Assembly (NCBI GenBank): GCA_900548385.1
Contig: URKJ01000022.1
Coordinates: forward strand, 1-64,000
Length of the DNA: 64,000 bases
Reading direction: 5' to 3'
DNA from: an uncultured bacterium
GTDB taxonomy: Bacteria > Verrucomicrobiota > Lentisphaeria > Victivallales > UBA1829
The notes below the pieces were generated by a model, which was not told the DNA's origin, ran no database searches, and saw only the letters and a list, made by a program, of their open reading frames with translations. The position numbers were made by a program, and so were the translations under genes. Positions 27,090 to 34,914 of this stretch are shown piece by piece. Each line of letters opens with the position of its first letter. Within the stretch, counting starts at the first letter, position 1.

Positions 27090-27491
27090 ATGAAGAAAAA
27101 ACTCTCGCTCCTGCTCGCACTGACCGGAGCGGCGGTCCTGTTCGCCGGGTGCTCCACCGTTCAGACTGCCGATGTCAAAACGTTCAACAATCAGAGCATC
27201 ACCGCATCCGGGACATCGGTTGCACATGTCAGCGGCTACACCAGTGGTCTCTATCTCCTGTGGATTCCGTTGCTGACCGGTTCTGCGGAAGAGCCCGGAG
27301 CGATCCGCTGGAATGAGGATTCCGTCAATGTGAGCGCGGTTACCAAAATGGTCACCAAGAAAAGCGCGGAAAAAGGCGGAAAACGTACGATCGACCTCGT
27401 TTCCATGACCGACAGCGTCAATATTCCGGTTCCTTTCCCGTTCATTCTGTACTGGAAGACCGCGACCGTTTCCGGCAATTCTGTAAAATAA
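27090..27491 (+). CDS. Lipoprotein of unknown function, first of a tandem pair
   Basis: A 133-residue protein with a lipoprotein signal peptide and lipobox 'LFAGC' (Cys at about residue 21), so membrane-anchored outside the cytoplasm. The mature part contains 'SVAHVSGYTSGLYLLWIPLLTG', which is shared in spirit with the next gene's 'TLAHVDAQNWGIYLFTIPLLTG', and a conserved 'PGxI' after it. The two are paralogues. I do not recognise a named family. AAAGGAAAGG precedes the ATG; the next gene follows after 23 bases. Confidence 0.75.
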   Translation: MKKKLSLLLALTGAAVLFAGCSTVQTADVKTFNNQSITASGTSVAHVSGYTSGLYLLWIPLLTGSAEEPGAIRWNEDSVNVSAVTKMVTKKSAEKGGKRTIDLVSMTDSVNIPVPFPFILYWKTATVSGNSVK

Positions 27492-27514
27492 CCCTGTAAC
27501 CGAGGAAGAATATT

Positions 27515-27895
27515 ATGAAAAAGATCATGCTTTTTGCTTCCGCTCTTGCCGCAGGCCTGCTTCTCAGCGCATGCGCCAGCGTTGAAATTGTAAAAGATAA
27601 AAACCTCAGCGGTCAGAAGATCGCGAACAGCGGAACGACTCTTGCTCATGTTGATGCACAGAACTGGGGTATTTACCTCTTCACGATCCCGCTGCTGACC
27701 GGTTCCACCGCAAATCCGGGTTCCATCGACGTTCTGAAAGACACCGTTACGGTCGGCTCCCTGATGCCGGTCCTTACGGCGGAGACCAAAAAACTCGGAG
27801 CGACCAAGGTTCTCAATCTCGCTTCCCAGTACAAGGTCGGCGGATTCATTTTCTATACCCGCCAGATCAATATTTCCGGCAACGCCGTCCGGTAA
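27515..27895 (+). CDS. Lipoprotein of unknown function, second of a tandem pair
   Basis: A 126-residue lipoprotein with lipobox 'LLSAC' (Cys at about residue 20). It is a paralogue of the preceding gene: the same order of an 'AHV' motif, an aromatic/hydrophobic 'GIYLFTIPLLTG' stretch, 'NPGSI', and a C-terminal segment ending in 'ISGNAVR' against 'VSGNSVK'. Together with the gene before it and the terminator behind it, it forms a two-gene operon that arose by duplication. Role unknown. Confidence 0.75.
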   Translation: MKKIMLFASALAAGLLLSACASVEIVKDKNLSGQKIANSGTTLAHVDAQNWGIYLFTIPLLTGSTANPGSIDVLKDTVTVGSLMPVLTAETKKLGATKVLNLASQYKVGGFIFYTRQINISGNAVR

Positions 27896-27920
27896 TTTTC
27901 CGGTTCAGCCGGAATCAGGG

Positions 27921-27955
27921 CCCTTCCACCGCATTTGAGCGGGGAAGGGTTTTTT
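27921..27955 (+). terminator. Intrinsic terminator of the lipoprotein operon
   Basis: CCCTTCC and CCGC (27921-27932) pair with GCGG and GGAAGGG (27939-27949), with one unpaired A, followed by TTTTTT (27950-27955). Confidence 0.85.
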
Positions 27956-28011
27956 GTTGTCCGGAATATGCGGAATGCGCATAATCCTCATGTTTTTTGA
28001 ATTTTCTCTCA

Positions 28012-28040
28012 TTCACAAACTTCACAGTCTGTGCTATAAT
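28012..28040 (+). promoter_or_regulatory. Promoter of the DUF4965 gene
   Basis: TTCACA (28012-28017), a 17-base spacer and TATAAT (28035-28040), 33 bases before the ATG. Confidence 0.6.
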
Positions 28041-28073
28041 ATTACAATCAACAACAAAAAAGGAGGATTTCGT

Positions 28074-30089
28074 ATGACACGTTCCGTTCGCTATCCGGCT
28101 TATCCGCTGGTGACCCATGATCCGTATTTTTCCATCTGGAGTTTCAGTGACCATCCGGCGGAAGACTGGACCTGTCACTGGACGGGGCACAACAACAATC
28201 TTGAAGGGGTGATTCGCATTGACGGGAAAAACTGGCGGTTTATGGGGCCTCGGAAAGGTGCGGACGCGATGACGCTGCTTTCCGTGGAAGTGCTGCCGAC
28301 CAGGACGGTGTATTCATTTGCCGAAGGGGGTGTCCGGTTCCGGCTGACGTTCCTGACTCCGGCACTGCCGTATCGGCTTGACGTCATGGCGCGTCCGTTG
28401 ACCTATATCTGCTATGATGTCGAATCTACCGACGGCGCGGAGCACGATGTGGCAGTTTTCTTCTCTGTTACGGGCGATTGCTGCGTCAACAGCAGTACGG
28501 ATCGTATCAGCTGGACGCGTACGCTCAAAAAGAATATGACCTGTCTCTCCATCGGTTCCGCCGCGCAGCCTGTCCTTGCGAAATGCGGCGATGATCTGAT
28601 GATCGACTGGGGGCATATCACGCTTGCCGTTCCGGATGAATTCGCGGCGGAGACCTGTCTGAAAGGAAACCGCGTACTGTTCGAGGAATTCCTGCAAACC
28701 GGACATTTGCCGGATGAGGACGAGTGCGGATTTGGAAAAATTCTGCGTCAGGGTTGGAACGCGGCGGCTTCGGTGATCCGTCTCCGCGCGGTTCCCGGCA
28801 GAACGGATTTCGCCTGGCAGATGCTGGCGTATAATGATTGCCTGTCGGTCGAATATCTGAACCGGAGACTTCCCGGTTACTGGACCGTTTCCTGCGGAGA
28901 TTTCGCTTCGATGCTGACAGCCGCGTATCAGGAGTATGCCGCTCTGCGTGCGGAATGCGAGGCGTTTGACGCGGAACTGATGACGGATGCGGAACAGGCG
29001 GGCGGACTGGAATATGCACGTCTGCTTGCCGGAGCGTTCCGTCAGGCGATTGCAGCGCATAAACTGGTTGCGGATATTGACGGGACGCCGCTGTTCTTCT
29101 CCAAAGAGAACTTTTCGAACGGCTGTATCTGCACGGTCGATGTGACCTATCCATCGTCGCCGCTGTTCCTGCTGATGTCGCCCGCGTTGATGAAAGGGAT
29201 GCTGATCCCGATTCTGGAATATGCCGGAACCCGCAAATGGCGTCATCCGTTTGCTCCGCATGACCTGGGGACTTATCCGCTTGCGAACGGTCAAGTTTAT
29301 GGCGGAGGCGAAACGTCCGGGGAGGAACAGATGCCTGTGGAAGAGTGCGGGAACATGCTGCTTCTTGTTTCGGCGCTCGCGAAGTTCACGAACGATCTGC
29401 CGTTTCTCCGCAAATATGAGGGACTGCTCCGCAAATGGGCGGAATACCTTGCGGAAAAAGGCTACGATCCCGAAAATCAGCTTTGCACCGATGATTTTGC
29501 CGGACACCTTGCGCACAACACCAATCTTTCCATTAAAGCGATCCTTGCATTGGGCGGCTTTTCCGTTATTACGGGAATGCTCGGAAATGCGGAAGAGGCG
29601 CAGCGTTACCGGAAACTTGCGCAGGAGTTCGCCGGACGCTGGGTTGTCGATGCCGACGATGGAGAGTTTTACCGTCTGGCGTTTGACCGGAAAGGTTCAT
29701 GGAGTCAGAAATACAATCTGGTCTGGGACCGTCTGCTCGGACTTGATCTGTTTCCGAAGTCGGTCGCCGAAAAGGAAATGGCGCACTACCGCAAGGTCCA
29801 GAACAAATACGGCCTTCCGCTTGACAGCCGCAAGAGTTATACAAAGATCGACTGGATTCTCTGGAGTTCGATCCTGACCGGAAAAGACGAAGATTTCCGT
29901 GCTCTTCTTGCTCCTGTATGGAAGTGGGTGGAAGAAGGCGTAACACGGGGCCCGATGACCGACTGGTACGAAACGACGGAAGACGGACATAAAGTCGGTT
30001 TTCAGGCGCGTTCCGTTGTCGGCGGCCTGTTTATCCGTCTGATGGCGGATGAGCGTCTCCGTGCGAAGTGGCTGGCAAAAGCCCGGTAA
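28074..30089 (+). CDS. Glutaminase A-like / DUF4965 family protein
   Basis: A 671-residue protein that looks like the DUF5127-DUF4965-DUF1793 family named after fungal glutaminase GtaA. Seen: 'THDPYFSIWSFSDHPAEDW' at the N-terminus, 'DCLSVEYLNRRLPGYW', the central 'FSKENFSNGCICTVDVTYPS', and the helical (alpha/alpha)-barrel-like part with 'HDLGTYPLANGQVYGGGE', 'EECGNMLLL' and 'LSIKAILALGGF'. The barrel resembles glycosidase folds, so a sugar substrate is as likely as glutamine. No signal peptide, hence probably cytoplasmic. The ATG at 28074 follows AAAAAGGAGG; an upstream in-frame start at 27954 overlaps the terminator and is rejected. Single-gene transcript. Confidence 0.75.
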   Translation: MTRSVRYPAYPLVTHDPYFSIWSFSDHPAEDWTCHWTGHNNNLEGVIRIDGKNWRFMGPRKGADAMTLLSVEVLPTRTVYSFAEGGVRFRLTFLTPALPYRLDVMARPLTYICYDVESTDGAEHDVAVFFSVTGDCCVNSSTDRISWTRTLKKNMTCLSIGSAAQPVLAKCGDDLMIDWGHITLAVPDEFAAETCLKGNRVLFEEFLQTGHLPDEDECGFGKILRQGWNAAASVIRLRAVPGRTDFAWQMLAYNDCLSVEYLNRRLPGYWTVSCGDFASMLTAAYQEYAALRAECEAFDAELMTDAEQAGGLEYARLLAGAFRQAIAAHKLVADIDGTPLFFSKENFSNGCICTVDVTYPSSPLFLLMSPALMKGMLIPILEYAGTRKWRHPFAPHDLGTYPLANGQVYGGGETSGEEQMPVEECGNMLLLVSALAKFTNDLPFLRKYEGLLRKWAEYLAEKGYDPENQLCTDDFAGHLAHNTNLSIKAILALGGFSVITGMLGNAEEAQRYRKLAQEFAGRWVVDADDGEFYRLAFDRKGSWSQKYNLVWDRLLGLDLFPKSVAEKEMAHYRKVQNKYGLPLDSRKSYTKIDWILWSSILTGKDEDFRALLAPVWKWVEEGVTRGPMTDWYETTEDGHKVGFQARSVVGGLFIRLMADERLRAKWLAKAR

Positions 30090-30098
30090 CGGGGAGCG

Positions 30099-30125
30099 GT
30101 CCGGGGAAGTTTCCGTTCCCCGGAC
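30099..30125. terminator. Hairpin between convergent genes
   Basis: GTCCGGGGAA (30099-30108) and TTCCCCGGAC (30116-30125) form a perfect 10-base stem with a 7-base loop between the convergent genes ending at 30089 and 30133. It could serve both, although T-runs are lacking. Confidence 0.5.
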
Positions 30126-30132
30126 AATTCCA

Positions 30133-31161
30133 TTATTTCAGCATTTTTTTCAGCAGGGGAACAAGTTGATCCGTCATGCGCTCATAGCCTAAATCGCCGG
30201 GATGAACACTGTCGACGGCGGTTTCGCCATCGGTTCCGAACAGCGTATTGCCTTTGAGATAGACGATCCGGCGTTCTCCTTCTTCCTGCAATTCCCGGTA
30301 AATTTTCCGCATGGCGTTCCAGCGTTTGCGGTTGTCGTCGAGTTTTTCCCGGAAGAACCAGCCGTTGGTCTTGGGGGCGTCTTCCATCAGCAGAAAGGGC
30401 GTTCCGGGACGCAGTCCGCGCAGGCGTTTAAGGAACGGTTTTGCATTGGAGCGGATCTGTTCCAGATCCATATTCGGCATTGCGTCGATGACGAATGCCG
30501 CCGGATTCAGCGAACCGAGGATTTCTGCGACTTCCAGTTCCATTCTTGCCGCGCCGGAGAAGCCGAAATTATAAGTCGGCCGGTTCAGTTTCCTGCCGAT
30601 CCACGCGGGGTGGCAGAGTCCCGCGTGGGAAGCGTAGGCACCGTGAACGATGGAAGAACCGTAAAAGACGATGGACGCGGTTTCCGGGCGCGGGGCGACG
30701 GGTTCAAACATGGTTCCGGCTTCGATTCCGAGCTCTGCATGCAGCAGTCGGTTGCGGGACGGGAGGTAGAGGCGGAATTTGTGTTTCCCGCGGATGGGCT
30801 CCAGTGTCAGCGGATACTCTTCCGCATCGCCGAATTTATGGTTTGTGGTTGCGACCCAGCGGAATTTTCCTGGTTTTTCTTCGGCGTAGAGGTCAAAGCC
30901 GCTGAACGAACAATTATTGAAGTTGCGTTCCTCATACTGGGCCGTTTCAAATTTCCGCCGGATGTGAATGGACGGGGAGTCGGTAACAAAAGTAATGCAC
31001 ATTCCAGTGGAGGAATGGGAGTTGTTCCAGACCTTTTCCGGGAGAAGGGATTGAAATGTGGCGGGAAAGCGGTCGTATGGAGATTCATGTTTTTTCCGCT
31101 GCCACGCCTGACCTTCCAGGCCGATTTTCCGGAAGTCGATCCAACGAAGTTTTGCTGCCAT
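30133..31161 (-). CDS. SGNH/GDSL-type hydrolase
   Basis: A 342-residue esterase-like protein. The N-terminal ~150 residues are a beta-rich domain containing 'FSGFDLYAEE', which fits the GxDLY domain that precedes SGNH hydrolases. The catalytic domain begins with 'VFYGSSIVHG' (nucleophile Ser170) and ends with 'AVDSVHPGDLGY' (Asp317 and His320), the DxxH pair. Such enzymes often remove acyl groups from polysaccharides. No signal peptide is visible, so it probably acts inside the cell on imported sugars (inference). It lies downstream of the small-protein gene but behind that gene's terminator, so it likely has its own promoter. Confidence 0.8.
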   Translation of the reverse strand: MAAKLRWIDFRKIGLEGQAWQRKKHESPYDRFPATFQSLLPEKVWNNSHSSTGMCITFVTDSPSIHIRRKFETAQYEERNFNNCSFSGFDLYAEEKPGKFRWVATTNHKFGDAEEYPLTLEPIRGKHKFRLYLPSRNRLLHAELGIEAGTMFEPVAPRPETASIVFYGSSIVHGAYASHAGLCHPAWIGRKLNRPTYNFGFSGAARMELEVAEILGSLNPAAFVIDAMPNMDLEQIRSNAKPFLKRLRGLRPGTPFLLMEDAPKTNGWFFREKLDDNRKRWNAMRKIYRELQEEGERRIVYLKGNTLFGTDGETAVDSVHPGDLGYERMTDQLVPLLKKMLK

Positions 31162-31200
31162 GGTATACTGTATCCGTTTTCTGTTTTGCGAGCTGAAGTC

Positions 31201-31230
31201 AAAAAAAAACCCCGTCCACGGAGAACGGGG
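31201..31230 (-). terminator. Intrinsic terminator of the small-protein gene
   Basis: On the minus strand ACCCCGT (31230-31224) pairs with ACGGGGT (31214-31208), followed by a run of T (31208-31201). Confidence 0.85.
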
Positions 31231-31248
31231 TCGAATCTCAGCGGAAAA

Positions 31249-31449
31249 TTACTTTCCGACAGGGCATTTCAGCTTGGCATAGTCCGCTTTGCTGACGAAC
31301 TTTGTCAGGTTGGTTCCATCATCATCGGTGGCCTTGACGGCATAGCGTTCCTGGATACCTTTGGCGGTCTCTCTCTTGTAGACAACCTTTTTGCAGTTCT
31401 TTTCAGCGATTTCGACTTTCGTTCTTTTCTTGACGTTGAAGAATTCCAT
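31249..31449 (-). CDS. Small basic protein of unknown function
   Basis: A 66-residue, lysine-rich protein starting MEFFNVKKRTKVEI and ending KADYAKLKCPVGK. It has two Cys (about residues 19 and 62) and no signal peptide or membrane segment. The gene is credible because it has a GGGAGA ribosome site, its own strong terminator and a palindromic leader, and it stands alone. I do not recognise the family; a nucleic-acid or ribosome-associated role would fit the charge but is a guess. Confidence 0.7.
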   Translation of the reverse strand: MEFFNVKKRTKVEIAEKNCKKVVYKRETAKGIQERYAVKATDDDGTNLTKFVSKADYAKLKCPVGK

Positions 31450-31483
31450 GAGCTCGTCTCCCTTGTTATTGGGTTAAGTATTC

Positions 31484-31501
31484 AAGCACAATTTTGTGCT
31501 T
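31484..31501. promoter_or_regulatory. 18-bp palindrome in the leader of the small-protein gene
   Basis: AAGCACAA (31484-31491), TT, TTGTGCTT (31494-31501) form a perfect 8-base dyad 35 bases upstream of the ATG. A -10-like TATGAT lies at 31520-31515 on the minus strand, so the dyad sits around the likely start site. Operator or leader hairpin. Confidence 0.45.
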
Positions 31502-31595
31502 ATGCGGTAACTGTATCATAAAATTAATTCATTTTCAAATGGAAAAATTAAAAAACAGGCAGAAAAAGTTCTTTTTTTTCTCTTTTTTTTGCTTT

Positions 31596-32417
31596 TCAGC
31601 ATTTTTCGAGCGGATTTTTCCCGAAATCGGGGTGAATTCCGAAGCGTGTCAGGACGAAATCCGTTTTGACCGGGTCGTCCGGAAACATGGTCCGGAATAC
31701 GCGTGTGATCTCCAGAGCGGTGGTGAGATCGGCGGCATTGCGGGTGGTCAGGCCGAGCTCCCGCGCAATCCGGTGCATGTGCGTATCCAGCGGTACGACC
31801 AGATGGGACGCCGGAACCCTGGTCCATCCACCGGGATCCACGGCATCCTGCCGCACCAGCCAGCGGAGCATCAGATTCAGCCGTTTGCACGCGCTGCCGC
31901 GTTTCGGCGAGGGCAGAAGTGTTGATTCCCCCGACGGGAACCGGCGGCACAGCTCCGAGCAGAAATGTTCCGCTGCAGGGAGAACCGTTTCATGATCCGG
32001 ACGGAAGCCTGCCAGAAAACAGTCTTCCAGCGAGCCGTAACGGTTCAGAACGTCGGAAGTTCCGGCGAACAGAAATGCAAGATCGTCTCCGGTGTGGAAC
32101 CGGTGTTTGAACCCGCTGAAATCATGCCGGAAGCGCTCTTCATCGCCCGAACGGATATACTGTGCGGGATGGGGACCGGTTATCCGGAAAACGGCATCCA
32201 GACTGTTCAGAATCTGCCGGACGCGTCCATACGCCAGCGCGGAGGCGATGAGCGCAGCGATCTCCCGGTCGGCTGTTTCCCGGAACGGCAGAACCGTTTC
32301 GAGCGGATCGGGGGAGATATAGCGCGGATCGGAGTAGACAGCATAAAGCCGCTCCAGTCGTTGACCGAGCGGCTTCCATGCTTGTGTGTTCAGCGGTTTA
32401 CTGCTTGGAAAACTCAT
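31596..32417 (-). CDS. TIGR02757 family protein (DUF2400)
   Basis: A 273-residue protein of the widespread but uncharacterised TIGR02757 family. Seen: 'DPRYISPDPLETVLPF', 'ADREIAALIASALAYGRVRQIL', 'RLNLMLRWLVRQDAVDPGGW', and 'HLVVPLDTHMHRIARELGLTTR', a helical pattern with conserved Asp/His residues. The ATG at 32417 is preferred: it lies inside the 3' end of the rubredoxin gene, in another frame, giving a 20-base overlap and a normal family length. Longer in-frame extension would overlay all of rubredoxin. Last gene of the oxygen-defence operon; that link to redox stress is context only. Confidence 0.8.
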   Translation of the reverse strand: MSFPSSKPLNTQAWKPLGQRLERLYAVYSDPRYISPDPLETVLPFRETADREIAALIASALAYGRVRQILNSLDAVFRITGPHPAQYIRSGDEERFRHDFSGFKHRFHTGDDLAFLFAGTSDVLNRYGSLEDCFLAGFRPDHETVLPAAEHFCSELCRRFPSGESTLLPSPKRGSACKRLNLMLRWLVRQDAVDPGGWTRVPASHLVVPLDTHMHRIARELGLTTRNAADLTTALEITRVFRTMFPDDPVKTDFVLTRFGIHPDFGKNPLEKC

Positions 32418-32556
32418 CCTTGCCCGCTCCGCATTCCGGGCAGACCCAGTCCGCCGGGAGCTGATCAAACGGGGTTCCGGGCGCCACTCCGTTATCGGGG
32501 TCGCCTTTTTCGGGATCGTACACATAGCCGCACACGTCACATACATACTTGTCCAT
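32398..32556 (-). CDS. rd: Rubredoxin
   Basis: A 52-residue iron-sulfur electron carrier. The four Fe ligands are Cys6, Cys9, Cys39 and Cys42 ('YVCDVCGYVYDP' and 'WVCPECGAGKDEF'), with the conserved 'GDPDNGVAPGTPFDQLPADW' between. It starts 12 bases after fprA and overlaps the next gene by 20 bases in a different frame. It very probably passes electrons to the flavodiiron protein and to the superoxide reductase encoded upstream. Confidence 0.97.
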   Translation of the reverse strand: MDKYVCDVCGYVYDPEKGDPDNGVAPGTPFDQLPADWVCPECGAGKDEFSKQ

Positions 32557-32568
32557 AATTCATTCTCC

Positions 32569-33774
32569 TTATTGTTTTGCACGTTCGAGCAGAAGATTTC
32601 CGATTCTGACTCCGAAGTCAAAACACTTCCGGAAATCTTCTTCCGACGATGCGAATTTCAGTTTCAACGGTTCTTCCGGGAGTTCCACGTTCATGGACTT
32701 GAGGATCTCCATTGCCTGGGCCGGAGCTTCTCCGCTCCATCCGAAAGAGCCGAATGTTCCGCCGATCAGATTCTTCGGCCGCAACCCTTTGAGATAACAG
32801 AGCACATCCGAGACCGAGGGATAGAGCATGTTGTTGATGGTCGGCGAACCGACGATCAGCGCGCCCGCTCCCATGACGGCGGTTGCTACATCGCTGCGGA
32901 ATTTGGAATGCATACAGCAGACCGTCACGCCGGCTCCGGTGGAACGGATGCCGTCTGCGATGGAACGGCCCATTTTGTCGGTCGCTCCCCACATGGTGTC
33001 GTAAACCACAACAGCTCTCGGTTCGGGTTTCTGTTCCGCGAATTTTTTATAGAGGGCGAGCGGTTTTGCAACATCGGCTCCGCGCCAGACCGGTCCGTGG
33101 TCGGTGGCGATGTACTGCACATCAAGCCCCAGCGTCGGGAAGACTTCCAGAAGTTTGAGGACCTGCGGCGAGTAAAGCAGCAGGATGTTTGCATAATACT
33201 TCTGCATTTCCAGTTCGATGACATCCCACGGATTCTCGTCGATGAAAATCCGGTCGGTAGCCAGATGCATACCGAAGCCGTCCTGCGAGAACAGGATTTT
33301 TTCCTCTTTCAGATAAGAGAACATGCTGTCGGGCCAATGGAGCATCTTGGTTTCGATAAAAGAGAGCGTAAGCCCGCCGAGATCAATGCTGTCGCCCGTT
33401 TTCACCGCTGTAAGCCGGTTTCCGATATGGAACTGGGCGTCGAGAATGCGGACTCCTGCAACGGAGGCATATACGACTTCGGGTTTCAGTTCATCAATGA
33501 CCTCGGGCAGAGCGCCGGAGTGATCCGGCTCCGCATGGTTGGAAACGATGACTTTAATCTCCGACGGGTCGATGACGGATGCGATTCTGGAATACATTTC
33601 CTGTTTGAACGGAGCCTTTACGGTGTCGATCAGGGTCGGTTTTTCGCCGAGCACGAGATAGGCGTTGTATGTAGTTCCGCGATGGGTATGATACCCGTGG
33701 AATTCCTTGAGATTCCAGTCGATTGCGCCGACCCACCAGACTTTATCGGTGATTTTTACAGCTTTGAATGGCAT
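32569..33774 (-). CDS. fprA: Flavodiiron protein (A-type flavoprotein, oxygen/NO reductase)
   Basis: A 401-residue cytoplasmic enzyme that reduces O2 to water, or NO to N2O, using electrons from rubredoxin. The N-terminal metallo-beta-lactamase-like domain carries the diiron motif 'SNHAEPDHSG' (His80, Glu82, Asp84, His85), with further ligands in 'MLHWPDSM' and 'TDHGPVW'. From about residue 255 a flavodoxin domain follows, with FMN-binding 'VVYDTMWGATDKMG' and 'GSPTINNMLYP'. Length is normal. Between dfx and rubredoxin in one operon. Confidence 0.95.
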   Translation of the reverse strand: MPFKAVKITDKVWWVGAIDWNLKEFHGYHTHRGTTYNAYLVLGEKPTLIDTVKAPFKQEMYSRIASVIDPSEIKVIVSNHAEPDHSGALPEVIDELKPEVVYASVAGVRILDAQFHIGNRLTAVKTGDSIDLGGLTLSFIETKMLHWPDSMFSYLKEEKILFSQDGFGMHLATDRIFIDENPWDVIELEMQKYYANILLLYSPQVLKLLEVFPTLGLDVQYIATDHGPVWRGADVAKPLALYKKFAEQKPEPRAVVVYDTMWGATDKMGRSIADGIRSTGAGVTVCCMHSKFRSDVATAVMGAGALIVGSPTINNMLYPSVSDVLCYLKGLRPKNLIGGTFGSFGWSGEAPAQAMEILKSMNVELPEEPLKLKFASSEEDFRKCFDFGVRIGNLLLERAKQ

Positions 33775-33821
33775 GGTTCTGAATCCTGTTTCTGTTGGTG
33801 GAGCCCGTGAAGGGCTCCCGG

Positions 33822-34220
33822 TTATAGGTTGTTGACCCAGAGCCCGTGAATGTTGCAGTATTCACGGATCACAACTCCGGGTTTGAGTTTCAGCTGGAAC
33901 AACGCTTCGGGAGCGTCGCCGGGTTTGAGACGGATGCATTCGGAGCGGGGACCGTCGATGATCTCGATCCATTCGATGTAATGTTCCGGAGTCATCGGAT
34001 GAGGCGTGGAACCGACTACGACTTTGGTGTCGCCGGACGGCAGGGCGGAAGGTACCGGAACATGTTTTTCCGTCGCCATATCCGCAGTTTTTTCCTGCAT
34101 GAGCGTCATGGGTTTTCCACAGCATGTGAATGTGCAGTTTTCCGTACATGTGCATTCATCCAGAACTTCGATGACCGCATTGCACCCGGTGCATTTGAGA
34201 ATAGAGTTTTTCGTGTTCAT
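33822..34220 (-). CDS. dfx: Desulfoferrodoxin (superoxide reductase)
   Basis: Reduces superoxide to hydrogen peroxide without making oxygen. A 132-residue two-iron protein. The N-terminal desulforedoxin domain has Cys10, Cys13, Cys33 and Cys34. The catalytic domain has 'TEKHVPV' (Glu51, Lys52, His53), 'STPHPMTPEHYIEW' (His74, His80) and 'YCNIHG' (Cys122, His125), the Fe(His)4Cys site. Extra residues lie between the CxxC and CC pairs. Directly downstream of perR and upstream of fprA. Confidence 0.95.
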   Translation of the reverse strand: MNTKNSILKCTGCNAVIEVLDECTCTENCTFTCCGKPMTLMQEKTADMATEKHVPVPSALPSGDTKVVVGSTPHPMTPEHYIEWIEIIDGPRSECIRLKPGDAPEALFQLKLKPGVVIREYCNIHGLWVNNL

Positions 34221-34295
34221 TTTCTCGTTTCCTTTTTGTTTAAGGTTTTTATTTTATACGACCGGGGGGATCGTCGTAACCGTTTTCCGTATTGA

Positions 34296-34688
34296 TCAGT
34301 TGAGCATTTCCTTATAACAGTCTACGCAGTAGCCGTCGAATTCGACCTTGACCTCGGAAATGCGTCCGGAGAGCATTTTCGTCAGGTCCCGGTTCAGGGC
34401 TGCGGGATTTTCCATTTGCAGATCTTCCACTGCGCCGCATTTCCGGCAGCGGAGATGATAGTGAATGGAAGTATCGCCGTCGTAACGGTTCTGGCGTCCG
34501 GCGAGTTCGATTCTCCGGATCTCTCCGGCATCCGCAAGCAATCCCAGATTCCGGTATACCGTAGCCAAACTGATTTTCGGCATCCGCTGTTTGACGATGC
34601 AGTACAGTTCATCGGCGGTTGGATGGCATTTCAACTTCCGCAACTCTTCCATGATGACTCTGCGCTGACTGGTATTGCTTAACTTCAT
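34296..34688 (-). CDS. perR: Fur-family regulator, PerR type
   Basis: A 130-residue metal-dependent repressor. A winged helix ('HPTADELYCIVKQRMPKISLA', 'TVYRNLGLLADAGEIRR') is followed by the regulatory metal site 'YDGDTSIHYHL' (His22, Asp70/72, His76, His78), which suits a peroxide sensor better than Fur. Structural zinc site: Cys81, Cys84, Cys121, Cys124. First gene of the operon with dfx, fprA and rubredoxin, so it probably represses the operon and itself until peroxide oxidises it. Confidence 0.85.
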   Translation of the reverse strand: MKLSNTSQRRVIMEELRKLKCHPTADELYCIVKQRMPKISLATVYRNLGLLADAGEIRRIELAGRQNRYDGDTSIHYHLRCRKCGAVEDLQMENPAALNRDLTKMLSGRISEVKVEFDGYCVDCYKEMLN

Positions 34689-34741
34689 CGTATCCGTTCT
34701 CCAGAATGAAATTTCTGTTCCATGCCCCCTTGTTCCATGTT

Positions 34742-34770
34742 ATAATAGGAATCACTATTGGAAAGTATAT
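34742..34770 (-). promoter_or_regulatory. Candidate promoter and PerR operator of the oxygen-defence operon
   Basis: AATAG (34744-34748) and CTATT (34755-34759) form a dyad in an AT-rich stretch containing TTATAAT, similar to but not matching the PerR box. On the minus strand TATTAT (34747-34742) could be the -10 box, with a poor -35 (ATATAC, 34770-34765) 17 bases away. Confidence 0.4.
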
Positions 34771-34857
34771 ATGTTCTTTTGAAAAAATCAAGCGGAAAAT
34801 TCTTCCGGGAAGGAAAAAAGTTGCATTGATATTGTATTTATTCGCTGTTTTCTGCGG

Positions 34858-34893
34858 AAAAACTCAGCCGGAAAATTTACCGTTCCGGCTGAG
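34858..34893 (-). terminator. Intrinsic terminator of the FAD oxidoreductase gene
   Basis: On the minus strand CTCAGCCGGAA (34893-34883) pairs with TTCCGGCTGAG (34873-34863), an 11-base stem followed by TTTTT (34862-34858). Confidence 0.8.
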
Positions 34894-34914
34894 CAGGTGT
34901 CCCGGGGGCGGGAA

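Noticed and set aside
30202..31521. 439-codon plus-strand frame opposite the SGNH hydrolase
   Set aside because: Antisense to a gene with full catalytic motifs, and it also crosses a terminator and the small-protein gene.
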